Assembly (NCBI RefSeq): GCF_000702945.1
Contig: NZ_JNLE01000005.1
Span: 558,001-622,000 of the forward strand
DNA length: 64,000 bases
Direction of reading: 5' to 3'
Source of the DNA: Clostridium sp. KNHs205
GTDB lineage: Bacteria; Bacillota; Clostridia; Lachnospirales; Lachnospiraceae
Shown here: one piece after another, positions 7,062 through 15,481 of the stretch
Layout: every line of letters begins with the position of its first letter
How positions within the stretch are numbered: position 1 is the first letter of the stretch
The notes under the pieces: generated by a model
Seen by the model: only the letters and a program-made list of their open reading frames with translations
Database searches by the model: none
What the model was told of the DNA's origin: nothing
Made by a program: the position numbers and the translations under genes

Positions 7062-8462
7062 TCAAAGAACACAAGCAGCATCATAATAACATTGCCCAAC
7101 TTTTCTGACAAGTCCGGCCAGTTCAACACGGAAATCTTTGTTTAAAAGTGCTTTACGGTTTGCATCAAAGAAATAACCCCCCTGAAATTCAACAAGTCTT
7201 TGAAGTGCCTCATCTTCTTTTTTATAAGCCTGTTTAAGGCTTTCAATCATAATTTGCATATCAGGGCAATACCCTAAAGCGCGGTTTAGATATTCTTGAA
7301 TATAATACATATTGGTACCAACAGAAACCACACAACTACCATAGGTATCCAAAGGACCAGCCAGCATATCTTCATTTTTAAAATACTCGTCGCACAATAA
7401 TGACTCAGCCCATTGTTCAAAAGCATTTTTTCCAAAATATATATTATCATTGGGTGCCAATGAAGCCCAAACAGGTATGTTTAGAATTGATAATCGTATA
7501 CTTTCTGCAATATCTGATATCTTTGCTTTTCTTTTCAAAAAAATCAATGCTTCAGAACGATCAAGACCGTTTTTCTTCGAAAAATAATTTTCCGATGTTA
7601 CCAAATCCGTTGGAATATCTTCTTTGGGCTCATCTGTGAATTGCGACCACCCAATTAATATCTCACCGTTTTCATCATAACCGCAGATTATTGAACAAAC
7701 AGGGGGGCCAACAATGCCAAATGTTAAAACAGGTAAACCTTTATCTATAGATTCAACTATTTTTTGTATACATTCGCGTTTCATTCTTACTATATCGTCT
7801 TTATAAAAATATTCATATGAATATCCACAAGAATCAAATGCTGCTCTAATAGGCAATTGAGTATCCTTACATACATTTGAATATGAATCGTTATATTGCC
7901 ATTTTGGCTCAATCCATATCTGTGAAAATAGGTCCCCTGTGACGCCAGCAAAAAAAAGAAAATCCATTTCATTTTTTTCATTAAGCGCTCCCATCACAGA
8001 GCCCATACAACTGGGAAACATATAATTTTCAGCTGGGTTTTCGTACAATTTTAATACATTTGGTATTAATCTTCTGGACATGGTGAATCCTCCCTTGACA
8101 TTAATTTGTATTGTGAGAGGGCTGAAACATTTGAGACATTTATGGTCTGAGACCACCTCAGACGGAGTAATACCATGAAAACGTGAAAATGCTTTTGTAA
8201 AGCTTTCGGGAGTTTCATATCCGTATTTTAAAGCAATTTCTATTATTTTGCTCTTTGAGTATAATAAATCTTCTCCGGCAAGTGATAATTTTCTGTTTCG
8301 CATATATTCGCTGACGGAGAATCCCGTCACTATACGAAATACTTTATTGAAATAATCACTTGATGAAAACACATGGTTTGACACATCATCAATGCTGATA
8401 TTTTCCAACAAATGTATTTCCATATAATCTATTGCTTTTTGAGTATCTTTAATCCAATCCAT
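7062..8462 (-). CDS. AraC-type regulator fused to a BtrH/C39-like domain
   Basis: A 466-residue protein. Residues ~1-105 are an AraC DNA-binding domain with two helix-turn-helices (ISIDDVSNHVFSSSDYFNKV and IIEIALKYGYETPESFTKAF, then FHGITPSE). The long C-terminal part contains FFAGVTGDLFSQIW, an AAFDSCGYSYEYF segment and VLTFGIVGPPVCSIICGYDE. This resembles butirosin-BtrH/cysteine-peptidase-like sensor domains, but that match is tentative. ATG 8462 is chosen because GAGGTGG lies 6 nt upstream; an earlier TTG at 8483 has no site. It probably activates transcription in response to a small molecule. A TetR gene follows upstream in divergent context. Confidence 0.7.
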   Translation of the reverse strand: MDWIKDTQKAIDYMEIHLLENISIDDVSNHVFSSSDYFNKVFRIVTGFSVSEYMRNRKLSLAGEDLLYSKSKIIEIALKYGYETPESFTKAFSRFHGITPSEVVSDHKCLKCFSPLTIQINVKGGFTMSRRLIPNVLKLYENPAENYMFPSCMGSVMGALNEKNEMDFLFFAGVTGDLFSQIWIEPKWQYNDSYSNVCKDTQLPIRAAFDSCGYSYEYFYKDDIVRMKRECIQKIVESIDKGLPVLTFGIVGPPVCSIICGYDENGEILIGWSQFTDEPKEDIPTDLVTSENYFSKKNGLDRSEALIFLKRKAKISDIAESIRLSILNIPVWASLAPNDNIYFGKNAFEQWAESLLCDEYFKNEDMLAGPLDTYGSCVVSVGTNMYYIQEYLNRALGYCPDMQIMIESLKQAYKKEDEALQRLVEFQGGYFFDANRKALLNKDFRVELAGLVRKVGQCYYDAACVL

Positions 8463-8616
8463 GTTAGCCACCTCACAGTACAATTATAGTGAAATATCTA
8501 ATAATTTTCCTGTCTTTTTTCGGTTTTATCTGTCCAAAATCAATCCTCAAACAAATGGTTTTTACTCTTGACAAGCAGCCGTCTCCACGTACTCCGTCTG
8601 CACTACTTATCCCACC

Positions 8617-9195
8617 TTAAATTCCGATAGTCTTACATGGTCCTGCTACAAGTAATTTAACCAACTGTTCTGCAATAAAATTTGATGAATATTTCATATC
8701 ATTATTTAACCACCATTTTATGGCTGACATATACAATGAAGCGATTAACTCTAAAAATAAATCTCTTGAAATTAAAATATGACCTGTAAAACTAATGTCA
8801 AGTTTCTCAATTAAAGCGTTTTCAAACTTTTTGCTTATTTCTGACATTTCTTTATCATTCAGAATTATTTTATAAAGCAAAGCATCATTTTCAACTGTCT
8901 TAAGAATAGAACTTATATTTTGGACAAAGCTATCATATTCAAGCTTCCCATCAATGATATGTGCTTCTGGAGCTACCATTTGCAGTATATTTTGTATTGC
9001 TTCCTCCATTGTTTGGTGCAAAAGATCATATTTATCGGTGTAATGAAGATAGAAGGTTGAACGGTTAATCATTGCCATATCTGCAATATTATTTATTGTT
9101 ATTCCGTTAAAGCCCTTTACATCTATCAGTTTTACAAAAGCATCCCTTATTAGCTTGCGTGTCTTTATTATCCGCAAATCATTTTCAATAGACAT
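8617..9195 (-). CDS. TetR family regulator of the adjacent hydrolase
   Basis: A 192-residue repressor. The helix-turn-helix covers residues ~10-55 (LIRDAFVKLIDVKGFNGITI, NNIADMAMINRSTFYLHYTD). The C-terminal domain contains IASLYMSAIKWWLNN, the pattern of the TetR_C_7-like group. It is divergently transcribed from the alpha/beta hydrolase at 9349, and a palindrome lies between them at 9238-9257. It most likely represses itself and the hydrolase; the inducer is unknown. Confidence 0.8.
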   Translation of the reverse strand: MSIENDLRIIKTRKLIRDAFVKLIDVKGFNGITINNIADMAMINRSTFYLHYTDKYDLLHQTMEEAIQNILQMVAPEAHIIDGKLEYDSFVQNISSILKTVENDALLYKIILNDKEMSEISKKFENALIEKLDISFTGHILISRDLFLELIASLYMSAIKWWLNNDMKYSSNFIAEQLVKLLVAGPCKTIGI

Positions 9196-9237
9196 TTTTA
9201 TTCCACCTATCTATTATTTCGTGCAATAATCAACAAT

Positions 9238-9257
9238 TATAGCAACTTCGTTGCATA
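9238..9257. promoter_or_regulatory. Palindromic operator between TetR and hydrolase genes
   Basis: TATAGCAACTTCGTTGCATA contains the inverted repeat GCAAC-TTC-GTTGC and lies in the 153-bp divergent spacer. The position suits a TetR site controlling both directions. Confidence 0.5.
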
Positions 9258-9348
9258 AGCTGCAAATTCTATTTTATCAATCATTGAATATAAAATCTGG
9301 CTTTATTATACTACTTCTTGTAAAAACAAGAAAGGAGTTTTCAATATA

Positions 9349-10500
9349 ATGAAAAAGTGGACAACAAAAGATTTTCCAGTAGGACTTTATAATCTACACC
9401 CAGACCCGAGCGTCAATTTTCAAATGAATCGATTTTACAATTGGACGAACGATAAAACTATGCTGGATGAAATGCGCAGAGCCAGTAATACAATCCATTC
9501 ATATAATGACTTGATTAAGTCATTTATTGAGCTTGGTGAAAATTCTCTTCAAAAAAATGAAAAGTTAAAGGCCTCCTATTATTTTCGTGGCGCTGAGTTT
9601 TATTTAGCTGAATCTGATCCACGCAAACAAAATTTACGCAAAGGATTTATATCTCTTGTGAGTGATTTTTATGGCATCACGGAAAATCAGCACTATATGA
9701 TTCCATATCAGAATGGGTATCTCTCAGCTTACCGTTTATCACCGGAAAATCCGAAAGACACAGTTGTTTTTTTTGGCGGTTTCGACAGCTATGTAGAAGA
9801 ACTTTTTTTGATGACTATGATATTTAAAGATGCAGGATATGATGTTATCTGTTTTGACGGGCCAGGTCAGGGTACTGCATTGGAGGATTATAAAATACCA
9901 ATGACACATGAATGGGAAAAGCCTGTAAAATCAATTCTTGATTATTTCAGGTTGAATGAGGTCACTTTAATTGGTATGTCACTTGGCGGCTATTTATCAT
10001 TAAGGGCTGCGGCATATGAAAAAAGAGTTAAAAAAGTGATTGCATATGACATTTTAACGGACTTTTTTGATGTGCTGACGCATCAAATCGACCCTGTTTT
10101 TAGAGATACCTTAAAAGACATGATAACTCAAGAAAAAATGGAAGAGGTTAACACGGTACTGAATAAGCTCACGGAAAAAAGTTTGATGTTTGAATGGGGA
10201 ATCATGCAGGGAATGCATATAACCGGTAGTAAATCTCCTTATGAATTTTTTCATAGAATGATTTCTTATAATACAGCGGCCTTTTCACATTTAATAACAC
10301 AAGATGTACTTCTTCTTGCAGGACAGAATGATCATTATGTTCCGATAAAACAGTTTACAGATCAGATTTTAACGCTGACAAAGGTACACTCTCTCACCGC
10401 ACGTATGTTTACACCAGAGGAAACAGCAGATACCCATTGCCAGATAGGAAATCTGGGGCTGGAGGCGGATGTCATGCTTAACTGGATAGAACAGATATAG
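9349..10500 (+). CDS. Alpha/beta hydrolase with N-terminal cap
   Basis: A 383-residue cytoplasmic hydrolase. Residues ~1-120 are a helical cap, and the core begins with DTVVFFGGFDSYVEELF (oxyanion region). The nucleophile elbow is GMSLGGY (Ser ~206), the acid is in LLLAGQNDHYVPIKQ, and the catalytic His is probably in ETADTHCQIGN. The layout matches FrsA/pseudooxynicotine-hydrolase-like esterases and C-C hydrolases. The ribosome binding site AAAGGAG precedes the ATG. It is divergent from its probable TetR repressor and followed by a terminator at 10559. The substrate is unknown. Confidence 0.85.
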   Translation: MKKWTTKDFPVGLYNLHPDPSVNFQMNRFYNWTNDKTMLDEMRRASNTIHSYNDLIKSFIELGENSLQKNEKLKASYYFRGAEFYLAESDPRKQNLRKGFISLVSDFYGITENQHYMIPYQNGYLSAYRLSPENPKDTVVFFGGFDSYVEELFLMTMIFKDAGYDVICFDGPGQGTALEDYKIPMTHEWEKPVKSILDYFRLNEVTLIGMSLGGYLSLRAAAYEKRVKKVIAYDILTDFFDVLTHQIDPVFRDTLKDMITQEKMEEVNTVLNKLTEKSLMFEWGIMQGMHITGSKSPYEFFHRMISYNTAAFSHLITQDVLLLAGQNDHYVPIKQFTDQILTLTKVHSLTARMFTPEETADTHCQIGNLGLEADVMLNWIEQI

Positions 10501-10539
10501 CTGCCCGTATTTAGGTGCATCATCCCGTGGTCTACCCTT

Positions 10540-10665
10540 TGTCATCTATAAAAACGATTAAAAATCGGGCCAAAATTTAACTTTTTTGCCCCGATTTTTT
10601 GCTCATTTTTTTGCTCACAAATTACAACATCTTCTGGGAAAACCGTCTTACTTCCCATTTTGACC
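10540..10665. repeat. ~125-bp dispersed repeat including terminator, copy 1
   Basis: The sequence from GTCATCTATAAAAA through AAACCGTCTTA to the following T/C-rich stretch aligns with 14750-14905 with moderate divergence. On the minus strand both read KTV..(E/Q)D(V)V(V) codons (SKTVFPEDVVICEQK here, NKTVLLQDIVVLEQK there). The repeat may therefore be the decayed 3' end of a mobile-element gene; this is uncertain. Confidence 0.5.
10559..10601 (+). terminator. Rho-independent terminator of the hydrolase gene
   Basis: AAAAATCGGG pairs with CCCCGATTTTTT across an A/T-rich loop, followed by T-runs. The same hairpin recurs within the repeat at 14750-14905. Confidence 0.7.
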
Positions 10666-10817
10666 ACAATACCTCATCAGAATTATACTCTCAACGTGCT
10701 TTCTCCTTCTTCAACCCATAGCCTTTATTTTTAACAATCCTTATTATATTTCACAGTATTTTCCATTAGGTTGAAACAAGCCCTATAGAGTAAAGCCTGA
10801 TTTCCATAAACCGTTTT

Positions 10818-10849
10818 AAAGAGCAACTAACTTTTGTTAATTACTCTTT
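10818..10849 (-). terminator. Terminator of the MarR-rhodanese unit
   Basis: On the minus strand AAAGAGTAATTAAC pairs with GTTAGTTGCTCTTT (two G-U pairs), about 25 bp after the rhodanese stop. The U tract is short. Confidence 0.5.
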
Positions 10850-10874
10850 CTAAATAAATTATAATTCTTCATTC

Positions 10875-11240
10875 TTATTCTAATGTTTCAATAGGAAGGT
10901 TCATTCCTTTCCAACCCTCAAGTGCTCCTGCAAGCTCATAAGCTTCAAAACCTTCTGATAATAAAATAAGTAATGCTGTTTTTCCAAGCGTGGTACCACC
11001 AGTCCAGTCATATACTACATACGTTTTGCTTTTATCTAATTCATCTAAATGGTTTCCTAATTCTTTTGCAGGTATTGCAATAGCACCTTTTATTTGGTCT
11101 TTTTTTACCTGTGACGGAGCGTTGCGAACGTCTAATATGACATATGGCGAATCTTCTTTTTCAATGTTTTCTAACACAGTAAAATGATTTATATATAAGC
11201 TAAGGTATGTTTCTAATAATTCGATTTTTTTTGTTTGCAT
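10875..11240 (-). CDS. Rhodanese-like domain protein lacking the catalytic Cys
   Basis: A 121-residue single rhodanese domain: VILDVRNAPSQVKKDQIKGA, then AIPAKELGNHLDELDK and the CH2-like region YELAGALEGWKGMNLPIE. At the active-site loop, where sulfurtransferases have VVYCxxGxR, this protein has VVYDWTGGTTLG. The sulfur-accepting Cys is therefore replaced and catalysis is unlikely. The gene starts 3 nt after the MarR stop with GGAGAAATAAAAG before its ATG, so it is co-transcribed. It may act as a sensor or scaffold for the MarR-controlled response. Confidence 0.8.
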   Translation of the reverse strand: MQTKKIELLETYLSLYINHFTVLENIEKEDSPYVILDVRNAPSQVKKDQIKGAIAIPAKELGNHLDELDKSKTYVVYDWTGGTTLGKTALLILLSEGFEAYELAGALEGWKGMNLPIETLE

Positions 11241-11243
11241 CTT

Positions 11244-11768
11244 TTATTTCTCCATTTCTTGGGTATATTTTTGAGTGCTAGCATTAACTTTTTTTAATAA
11301 ACTTGAGAGTTGCTGAATTTCTTCACTAGACAGGCTACCAAGTAAATTATTAACGATGCTAAAGTTTTCAGGTAAAAATTTCTCTAAAACATGATTTCCT
11401 GTTTCAGAAAGTTGGACAGATAATGAACGTTTATCTGTAGTGGAAGTACTTTTTAAAATCCAACCCTTCCGCTCCATTGCTTTTAATAATTTACTAACTG
11501 TTGCACGAGTAGCTCCCAATTTCTCTGAAATAACTGAAGGCAACAATGTTTGGTTTGGAGCATGATATAAAAACATCAAAATAATAAATCTTGATTCACT
11601 TAAATTGTTCTTATCAAGGAGATAATCATATTGTTTTTGCATATTACGATATGTCCATTGAAAATCAATGAATAATTTGACAATATCTGAATTTAATTCC
11701 GAATAAACATCTTTCATCAACTGTAACCGGTGGTTATCAGGACGATCAGCAAAGGTAAAGTTATCCAT
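11244..11768 (-). CDS. MarR family transcriptional regulator
   Basis: A 174-residue winged-helix protein. Residues ~55-125 form the DNA-binding core (SESRFIILMFLYHAPNQTLL, VISEKLGATRATVSKLLKAM, then the wing GWILKSTSTTDKRSLSVQLS). The DKRS motif of the MarR wing is clear. ATG is preceded by TAGGAGGTTATTT. An 18-bp inverted repeat 19 bp upstream (11787-11804) is the likely autoregulatory operator. It is followed in the same operon by a Cys-less rhodanese. Confidence 0.85.
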   Translation of the reverse strand: MDNFTFADRPDNHRLQLMKDVYSELNSDIVKLFIDFQWTYRNMQKQYDYLLDKNNLSESRFIILMFLYHAPNQTLLPSVISEKLGATRATVSKLLKAMERKGWILKSTSTTDKRSLSVQLSETGNHVLEKFLPENFSIVNNLLGSLSSEEIQQLSSLLKKVNASTQKYTQEMEK

Positions 11769-11786
11769 AAATAACCTCCTATAAAA

Positions 11787-11804
11787 TAATTAGCCAGCTA
11801 ACTA
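11787..11804. promoter_or_regulatory. MarR-type operator
   Basis: TAATTAGCCAGCTAACTA is an inverted repeat with half-sites TAATTAGC and TAGTTAGC. It lies just upstream of the MarR ribosome binding site, the usual place for MarR autorepression. Confidence 0.6.
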
Positions 11805-12013
11805 TTTAGATAATAACATAATAAATTTTAAATGTCAATTTAGAAAATTACCATAGAGCTGACAGAAAAATATCACTTATAAAACAATCATTTCTTTGCA
11901 CAAATGCTCACTAAAAAAACATTAAAACTCCGTCAGTATACTATAGCTGATACCTGTGCTTTTTCTAAGACAGCTCGTTTCCCCATTATCCCATATCGTT
12001 CTAATTAAAAAAT

Positions 12014-12086
12014 CAAACAGACCACTCATCTTCAAAAGGCTTGAAAATAAGCGGTCCGTACTACTTTTAATTATTTAATTGAATGA
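12014..12086. repeat. 72-bp dispersed intergenic repeat, copy 2
   Basis: AAACAGACCACTCATCTTC..TTATTTAATTGAATGA is about 89% identical to 6704-6775. It lies between the esterase 3' end and the MarR promoter. The outer stem is weaker here because of substitutions in one arm. Confidence 0.75.
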
Positions 12087-12123
12087 TAAAGACTTTTTCA
12101 AGTCATTTTTGCTTATTAGTGTG

Positions 12124-12879
12124 CTATAATATTTTTTCCAAGTCGTGGTCAATCTCCTCGAATTTCCTATACTCATGCGGGATATTCAACGAATCCAAAT
12201 ATAAATGTAAAATTTCATTATCACAAAATAATATGTCAGCTGTGCCGATATGAATATCAATTTTTAGTTTGACTCTAATGTTTTCCGCATTTTGCCGTAC
12301 TAAGCATAAAATATTGTTTTCCTCCAAATACCATTCTTCTCTCATCATATCTTCGTATAACTCAATGGCTTTTTCCGGTGATACCCCCACAGTACGGTAT
12401 TCTTTGTGATAGAGATGGTGATAGGTTCCTGCGTAAGAGGTTACGGAACCAAACAGCTCAAGGTGCTTAACTGCATAATAAAACGCCATGTTGCCACCCA
12501 TCGAAAATCCTGACAGCATTCTGTTCTCGCAGGTGGCATCTGTTCTGTACTGTCCGTCGATATGGGGAATCAGCTCCTTAATAAGGATGGATTCAATTTG
12601 CAATAAGGCATCGAAATAATTGTCTTCCGACGAAATTGCGTTGACAAAAACAGTAATGGCCCTTCTGCTTTTATAAACTTTTTCCAGCGACCATATCTCG
12701 GAAGATTCGTTGCCCGTCCATCCGTGAATGTGGTACGCAACTGGATATTTTTCGTCGCAGTCATTGTAGCCGGGCGGAAGATATATATTATAGCCTATTT
12801 CATGATTTAATACTTGGCTGTAAAATGTTTTATGAGTAACATATTGAGGTGATTCTGCTGGTGGGTTCACAAAGTTCAT
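12124..12879 (-). CDS. Esterase (EstD/Fes-type alpha/beta hydrolase)
   Basis: A 251-residue esterase. The strand SQVLNHEIGYNIYLPPGYND and the turn HIHGWTGNE (oxyanion) precede the nucleophile motif GFSMGGN (Ser ~128). The acid is in HIGTADILFCD and the His in EEIDHDLEKIL. This order matches the putative esterase family related to S-formylglutathione hydrolase and enterochelin esterase. No signal peptide is present, so it is cytoplasmic. The ribosome binding site GGAGGAG precedes the ATG. The gene is monocistronic. Confidence 0.85.
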   Translation of the reverse strand: MNFVNPPAESPQYVTHKTFYSQVLNHEIGYNIYLPPGYNDCDEKYPVAYHIHGWTGNESSEIWSLEKVYKSRRAITVFVNAISSEDNYFDALLQIESILIKELIPHIDGQYRTDATCENRMLSGFSMGGNMAFYYAVKHLELFGSVTSYAGTYHHLYHKEYRTVGVSPEKAIELYEDMMREEWYLEENNILCLVRQNAENIRVKLKIDIHIGTADILFCDNEILHLYLDSLNIPHEYRKFEEIDHDLEKIL

Positions 12880-12992
12880 TCAACACTCCTCCGATTCCGA
12901 CTAATATAAATTATATCATTGACCTTAAGAAAACAATTACACTTTAGAAAATATTTCTACCAACCGTTCTTCAAAGAATATCTAGTTGAGAA

Positions 12993-13304
12993 TTAAGGAA
13001 AAACAAGTCTACAATTTTCCAACTCATCGGTATCTTTTTCTGAAATATATATTTCTGCTGACAGGGATAAATCATTCTCTATAATTTTTTCCTCTCTGAA
13101 AAGCTTAATAATCATGGGGTAGGTGCATATTGCCGATTCTGTTTTAAGCCAAAGTCCCAAAGTATTATTTTTCAGATAGTCATATCCGTTATCTTGAACC
13201 AAACCGTTGGATATTTCTTCTATACGGTCTGGAACAAGGTAACGTAAATCTAAATCTGCATTTTCAAGTTTCTCAGGATGTAGCTTAATAATAATGGTTT
13301 GCAT
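12993..13304 (-). CDS. Small acidic protein, possible orphan immunity protein
   Basis: A 103-residue soluble protein beginning MQTIIIKLHPEKLENADLDL. It has a good AAAGGAGATACGAT site before the ATG and no signal peptide. I do not recognise the family. Length, acidity, single-gene arrangement and closeness to the SUFU-domain gene at 13842 fit an orphan immunity protein of a polymorphic toxin system. No toxin gene is seen nearby, so this stays an inference. Confidence 0.55.
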   Translation of the reverse strand: MQTIIIKLHPEKLENADLDLRYLVPDRIEEISNGLVQDNGYDYLKNNTLGLWLKTESAICTYPMIIKLFREEKIIENDLSLSAEIYISEKDTDELENCRLVFP

Positions 13305-13605
13305 ATCGTATCTCCTTTTTCTATAAATTTCTTTTAATTAACAGTTTAGTTAAACGGTTTGTATTTAAGATTCATATATTTTTTTGCAATACTAGTAAAC
13401 AAATCGCACATACCCTTTTCAAGCACCTTTTTGGCTAAATTACTTTAATTCGATGATTCGAGACCAAGAACTTCATACGATCAAAAAGGATGCCAATTGA
13501 AGCTGGTAACCACTTGGCGGAAATATGTGGGCACAATTAAAGCCACAAATGCTCTTAGTAGTAAAGATAATTCCCTATATACTGTAATAAACTCATGGGT
13601 AATAC
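13305..13605. other. Gene-poor gap with a repeat relic
   Basis: About 300 bp without a supported gene. It contains copy B of the degenerate repeat (13478-13524), where an ATG opens MPIEAGNHLAEICGHN and then stops. No other structure is evident. Confidence 0.5.
13478..13524 (+). repeat. Degenerate ~45-bp repeat, copy B
   Basis: It aligns with 6996-7041 over its whole length (about three quarters identical) and opens a 16-codon frame starting MPIEAGNHLAE. Probably a gene relic. Confidence 0.35.
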
Positions 13606-13818
13606 TTATATTACTCCCGCTGTATCATGAATACTCCACCAAAAATAAAAGCTTGTAATTTGGTAAAATATATTAATACTCTTTAATCGGCTTGGATGAT
13701 ATAAAGCAAGGATATAACTGAATTTGGATAGAGCAGAGTTCGTGAAAGCTTGAATTTGCGTATTCTCCACTTCAGTTCCCCCATCATTTTCATCTTCTGG
13801 AGACAGCTGGTTTTTCAT
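13606..13818 (-). CDS. Doubtful 70-codon ORF downstream of the SUFU gene
   Basis: The frame begins MKNQLSPEDENDGGTEVENT and ends in an aromatic-rich tail. There is no good ribosome binding site, only AGAAG immediately before the ATG. It follows the SUFU-domain gene by 23 bp on the same strand. The N-terminal half looks protein-like, while the C-terminal half may be read-through of non-coding DNA. It may be a fragment or spurious. Confidence 0.2.
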   Translation of the reverse strand: MKNQLSPEDENDGGTEVENTQIQAFTNSALSKFSYILALYHPSRLKSINIFYQITSFYFWWSIHDTAGVI

Positions 13819-13841
13819 TCTTCTAGTATTTAAAACAGTAA

Positions 13842-14414
13842 TTACAATATGGACTTTCGCTCAATGTCAAATATCTGTATTTTCTTTTGCTCGAATAATT
13901 TCTCAAGCATCTCTGTTCCTTTTTCCTGTGCAAATAAATACTCGTTCTCCGATATTGGAACCGCCAGCAACCACGCTACTTTTTTATCGGGGAATTCAAG
14001 TGTCTTAATATCTCCCCATAAAAAAGGTGCTACAAAGAGCACATGCTTCATCTGACTATCAGGAAAATACATCTCTATAATATCCCGAAATATTTTTCCA
14101 TGGGAAACAGAAAACTTCGAGTTAATAATATAAAATGCACAAGTAGCCAACAAATTAGGATATTGATTAAACTTAGCCGCACATGCTCCAACGATTTCAA
14201 CGCGAAGTGGCGTTCCATCAATGTTATAGTCAATTGAATGATCGGATAGCCCAATCGTTGAATAAGATACTATATCTTCGTCCGGTCTAACCGCAGTTAG
14301 CAAATCAACGCTACTCACATTCACATCATCCCAATATTTTGAAACATTCGGTTTCCCCCCAAATGCCTGAAGGGCAGATTTTGCTATTACCTTATTTTCA
14401 TTCGAAATCCCCAT
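13842..14414 (-). CDS. Suppressor-of-fused (SUFU) domain protein
   Basis: A 190-residue protein matching the bacterial SUFU family: VDLLTAVRPDEDIVSYSTIG, LRVEIVGACAAKF, then VLFVAPFLWGDIKTLEF and VAWLLAVPISENEYLFAQEK. The block of VPISENEY..A.E.G near the C-terminus is characteristic. In bacteria SUFU proteins are known mostly as immunity proteins in polymorphic toxin loci. The ribosome binding site GGGAGGTTTT precedes the ATG. No cognate toxin is present, so it appears to be an orphan immunity gene. Confidence 0.8.
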   Translation of the reverse strand: MGISNENKVIAKSALQAFGGKPNVSKYWDDVNVSSVDLLTAVRPDEDIVSYSTIGLSDHSIDYNIDGTPLRVEIVGACAAKFNQYPNLLATCAFYIINSKFSVSHGKIFRDIIEMYFPDSQMKHVLFVAPFLWGDIKTLEFPDKKVAWLLAVPISENEYLFAQEKGTEMLEKLFEQKKIQIFDIERKSIL

Positions 14415-14663
14415 AAAACCTCCCAGTTCACCCGCATTATAATTGTATTTTCAGTTAAATGCAAAGCATTATTTTACACACCTTGTGAATTTATTATAAT
14501 TATAGCAAATTATGTAATATTATCAAAGAAATACTTTCGATTTTTTCTATTTATTCCAGCCATTGTTCAGCCTGATGGCCTCCACCCCCACACCAACTTA
14601 GATTATCCAGCTCTCAAAGATCATCGTTGATATAACCTGCAGCAGACAGCGCGTGATCTAAAA

Positions 14664-14696
14664 AAAGGCATCAGAATTTTTGGCTCCAATGCCTTT
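14664..14696 (-). terminator. Terminator downstream of the membrane protein gene
   Basis: AAAGGCAT and ATGCCTTT pair around a 17-nt loop. On the minus strand the stem is followed by a T run (read from 14663 downward). Confidence 0.55.
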
Positions 14697-14749
14697 GGCT
14701 TAACCTCCGTAAAATTTGTGTTTTTAGGGTGTCATTTTCAAAATACCGA

Positions 14750-14905
14750 ATGTCATCTATAAAAATCCTAAAAAATCGGGCCTAAAATTCACTTTTTAGC
14801 CCTGATTTCAGATAATTTTTTGCTCTAAAACCACAATATCTTGTAGTAAAACCGTCTTATTTTCCCTTTTGATTACAGTAAGTCATCCTTATTATCATCT
14901 CGACA
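14750..14905. repeat. ~150-bp dispersed repeat, copy 2
   Basis: It shares GTCATCTATAAAAA, AAAAATCGGGC and AAAACCGTCTTA blocks with 10540-10665 in the same order and spacing. The minus strand has a short open stretch GISKTHVEMIIRM ahead of the shared NKTVLLQDIVV segment, possibly the tail of a decayed recombinase-like gene; this identification is weak. Confidence 0.5.
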
Positions 14906-14941
14906 TGCGTTTTACTAATTCCAAAAGCAACATACAGAATT

Positions 14942-15469
14942 CTAATAAGATTTAGATTCACTAAAAATGCGTTTATATTGTTTTGAAACTCTCTTTATAA
15001 ATAAAAAGATATTTAGAATCGCAATGCTTCCAAATATAATTCTAAATGGAATATCTGAAGTCTGTAGCCCAGTCGTTATTCCATTGAGATCTCCTCCTCC
15101 GTCAATAAACAATGATAGTACGGATATATAAATCGGGTCAAGTAGCATAAAACATAATATGATATAGTAGAAAGTAATCAACAACGCTCTGCTTTTTAGT
15201 TGATAAACAATTGGTGATAACGCTAATATGTACCCGATTAATATAGTCACAATACTGCTTAGCCCATTAAATAAAGCCAATCTTATTCCGTCAAGTCCTT
15301 TGTCGGTAACAATCTGGATACCCCAAATTCCCACAACCCGTATTCTCTCAAAAACGTCAAACGATAATGCTAATAATAAATGTGTTCCTTCATGAACGAG
15401 ATAATAACAGATAATAGCTATGAAAATACCTGTCCATTGTTTCATTGACTTTAACATTCTACTTTTCAT
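14942..15469 (-). CDS. Integral membrane protein with HExxH-like motif
   Basis: A 175-residue protein with about five hydrophobic segments (residues ~13-35, ~65-85, ~92-112, ~118-135 and ~145-162). The first helix contains YYLVHEGTHLLLAL, an HEGTH motif typical of membrane-embedded M50/DUF3267-like zinc metalloproteases. The second ligand site would be near LLDPIY or DGGGD. It sits 12 bp downstream of a TetR gene with AAGGAG before the ATG, forming a two-gene operon. It may be a site-2-protease-like or a non-catalytic relative. Confidence 0.6.
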   Translation of the reverse strand: MKSRMLKSMKQWTGIFIAIICYYLVHEGTHLLLALSFDVFERIRVVGIWGIQIVTDKGLDGIRLALFNGLSSIVTILIGYILALSPIVYQLKSRALLITFYYIILCFMLLDPIYISVLSLFIDGGGDLNGITTGLQTSDIPFRIIFGSIAILNIFLFIKRVSKQYKRIFSESKSY

Positions 15470-15481
15470 ATCAATCTCCTT

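Larger units (their letters stand above)
14415..14941. other. Non-coding gap with terminator and dispersed repeat
   Basis: About 530 bp without a supported gene. It contains a minus-strand terminator (14664-14696) and copy 2 of the repeat at 14750-14905. The remainder is AT-rich. Confidence 0.55.
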
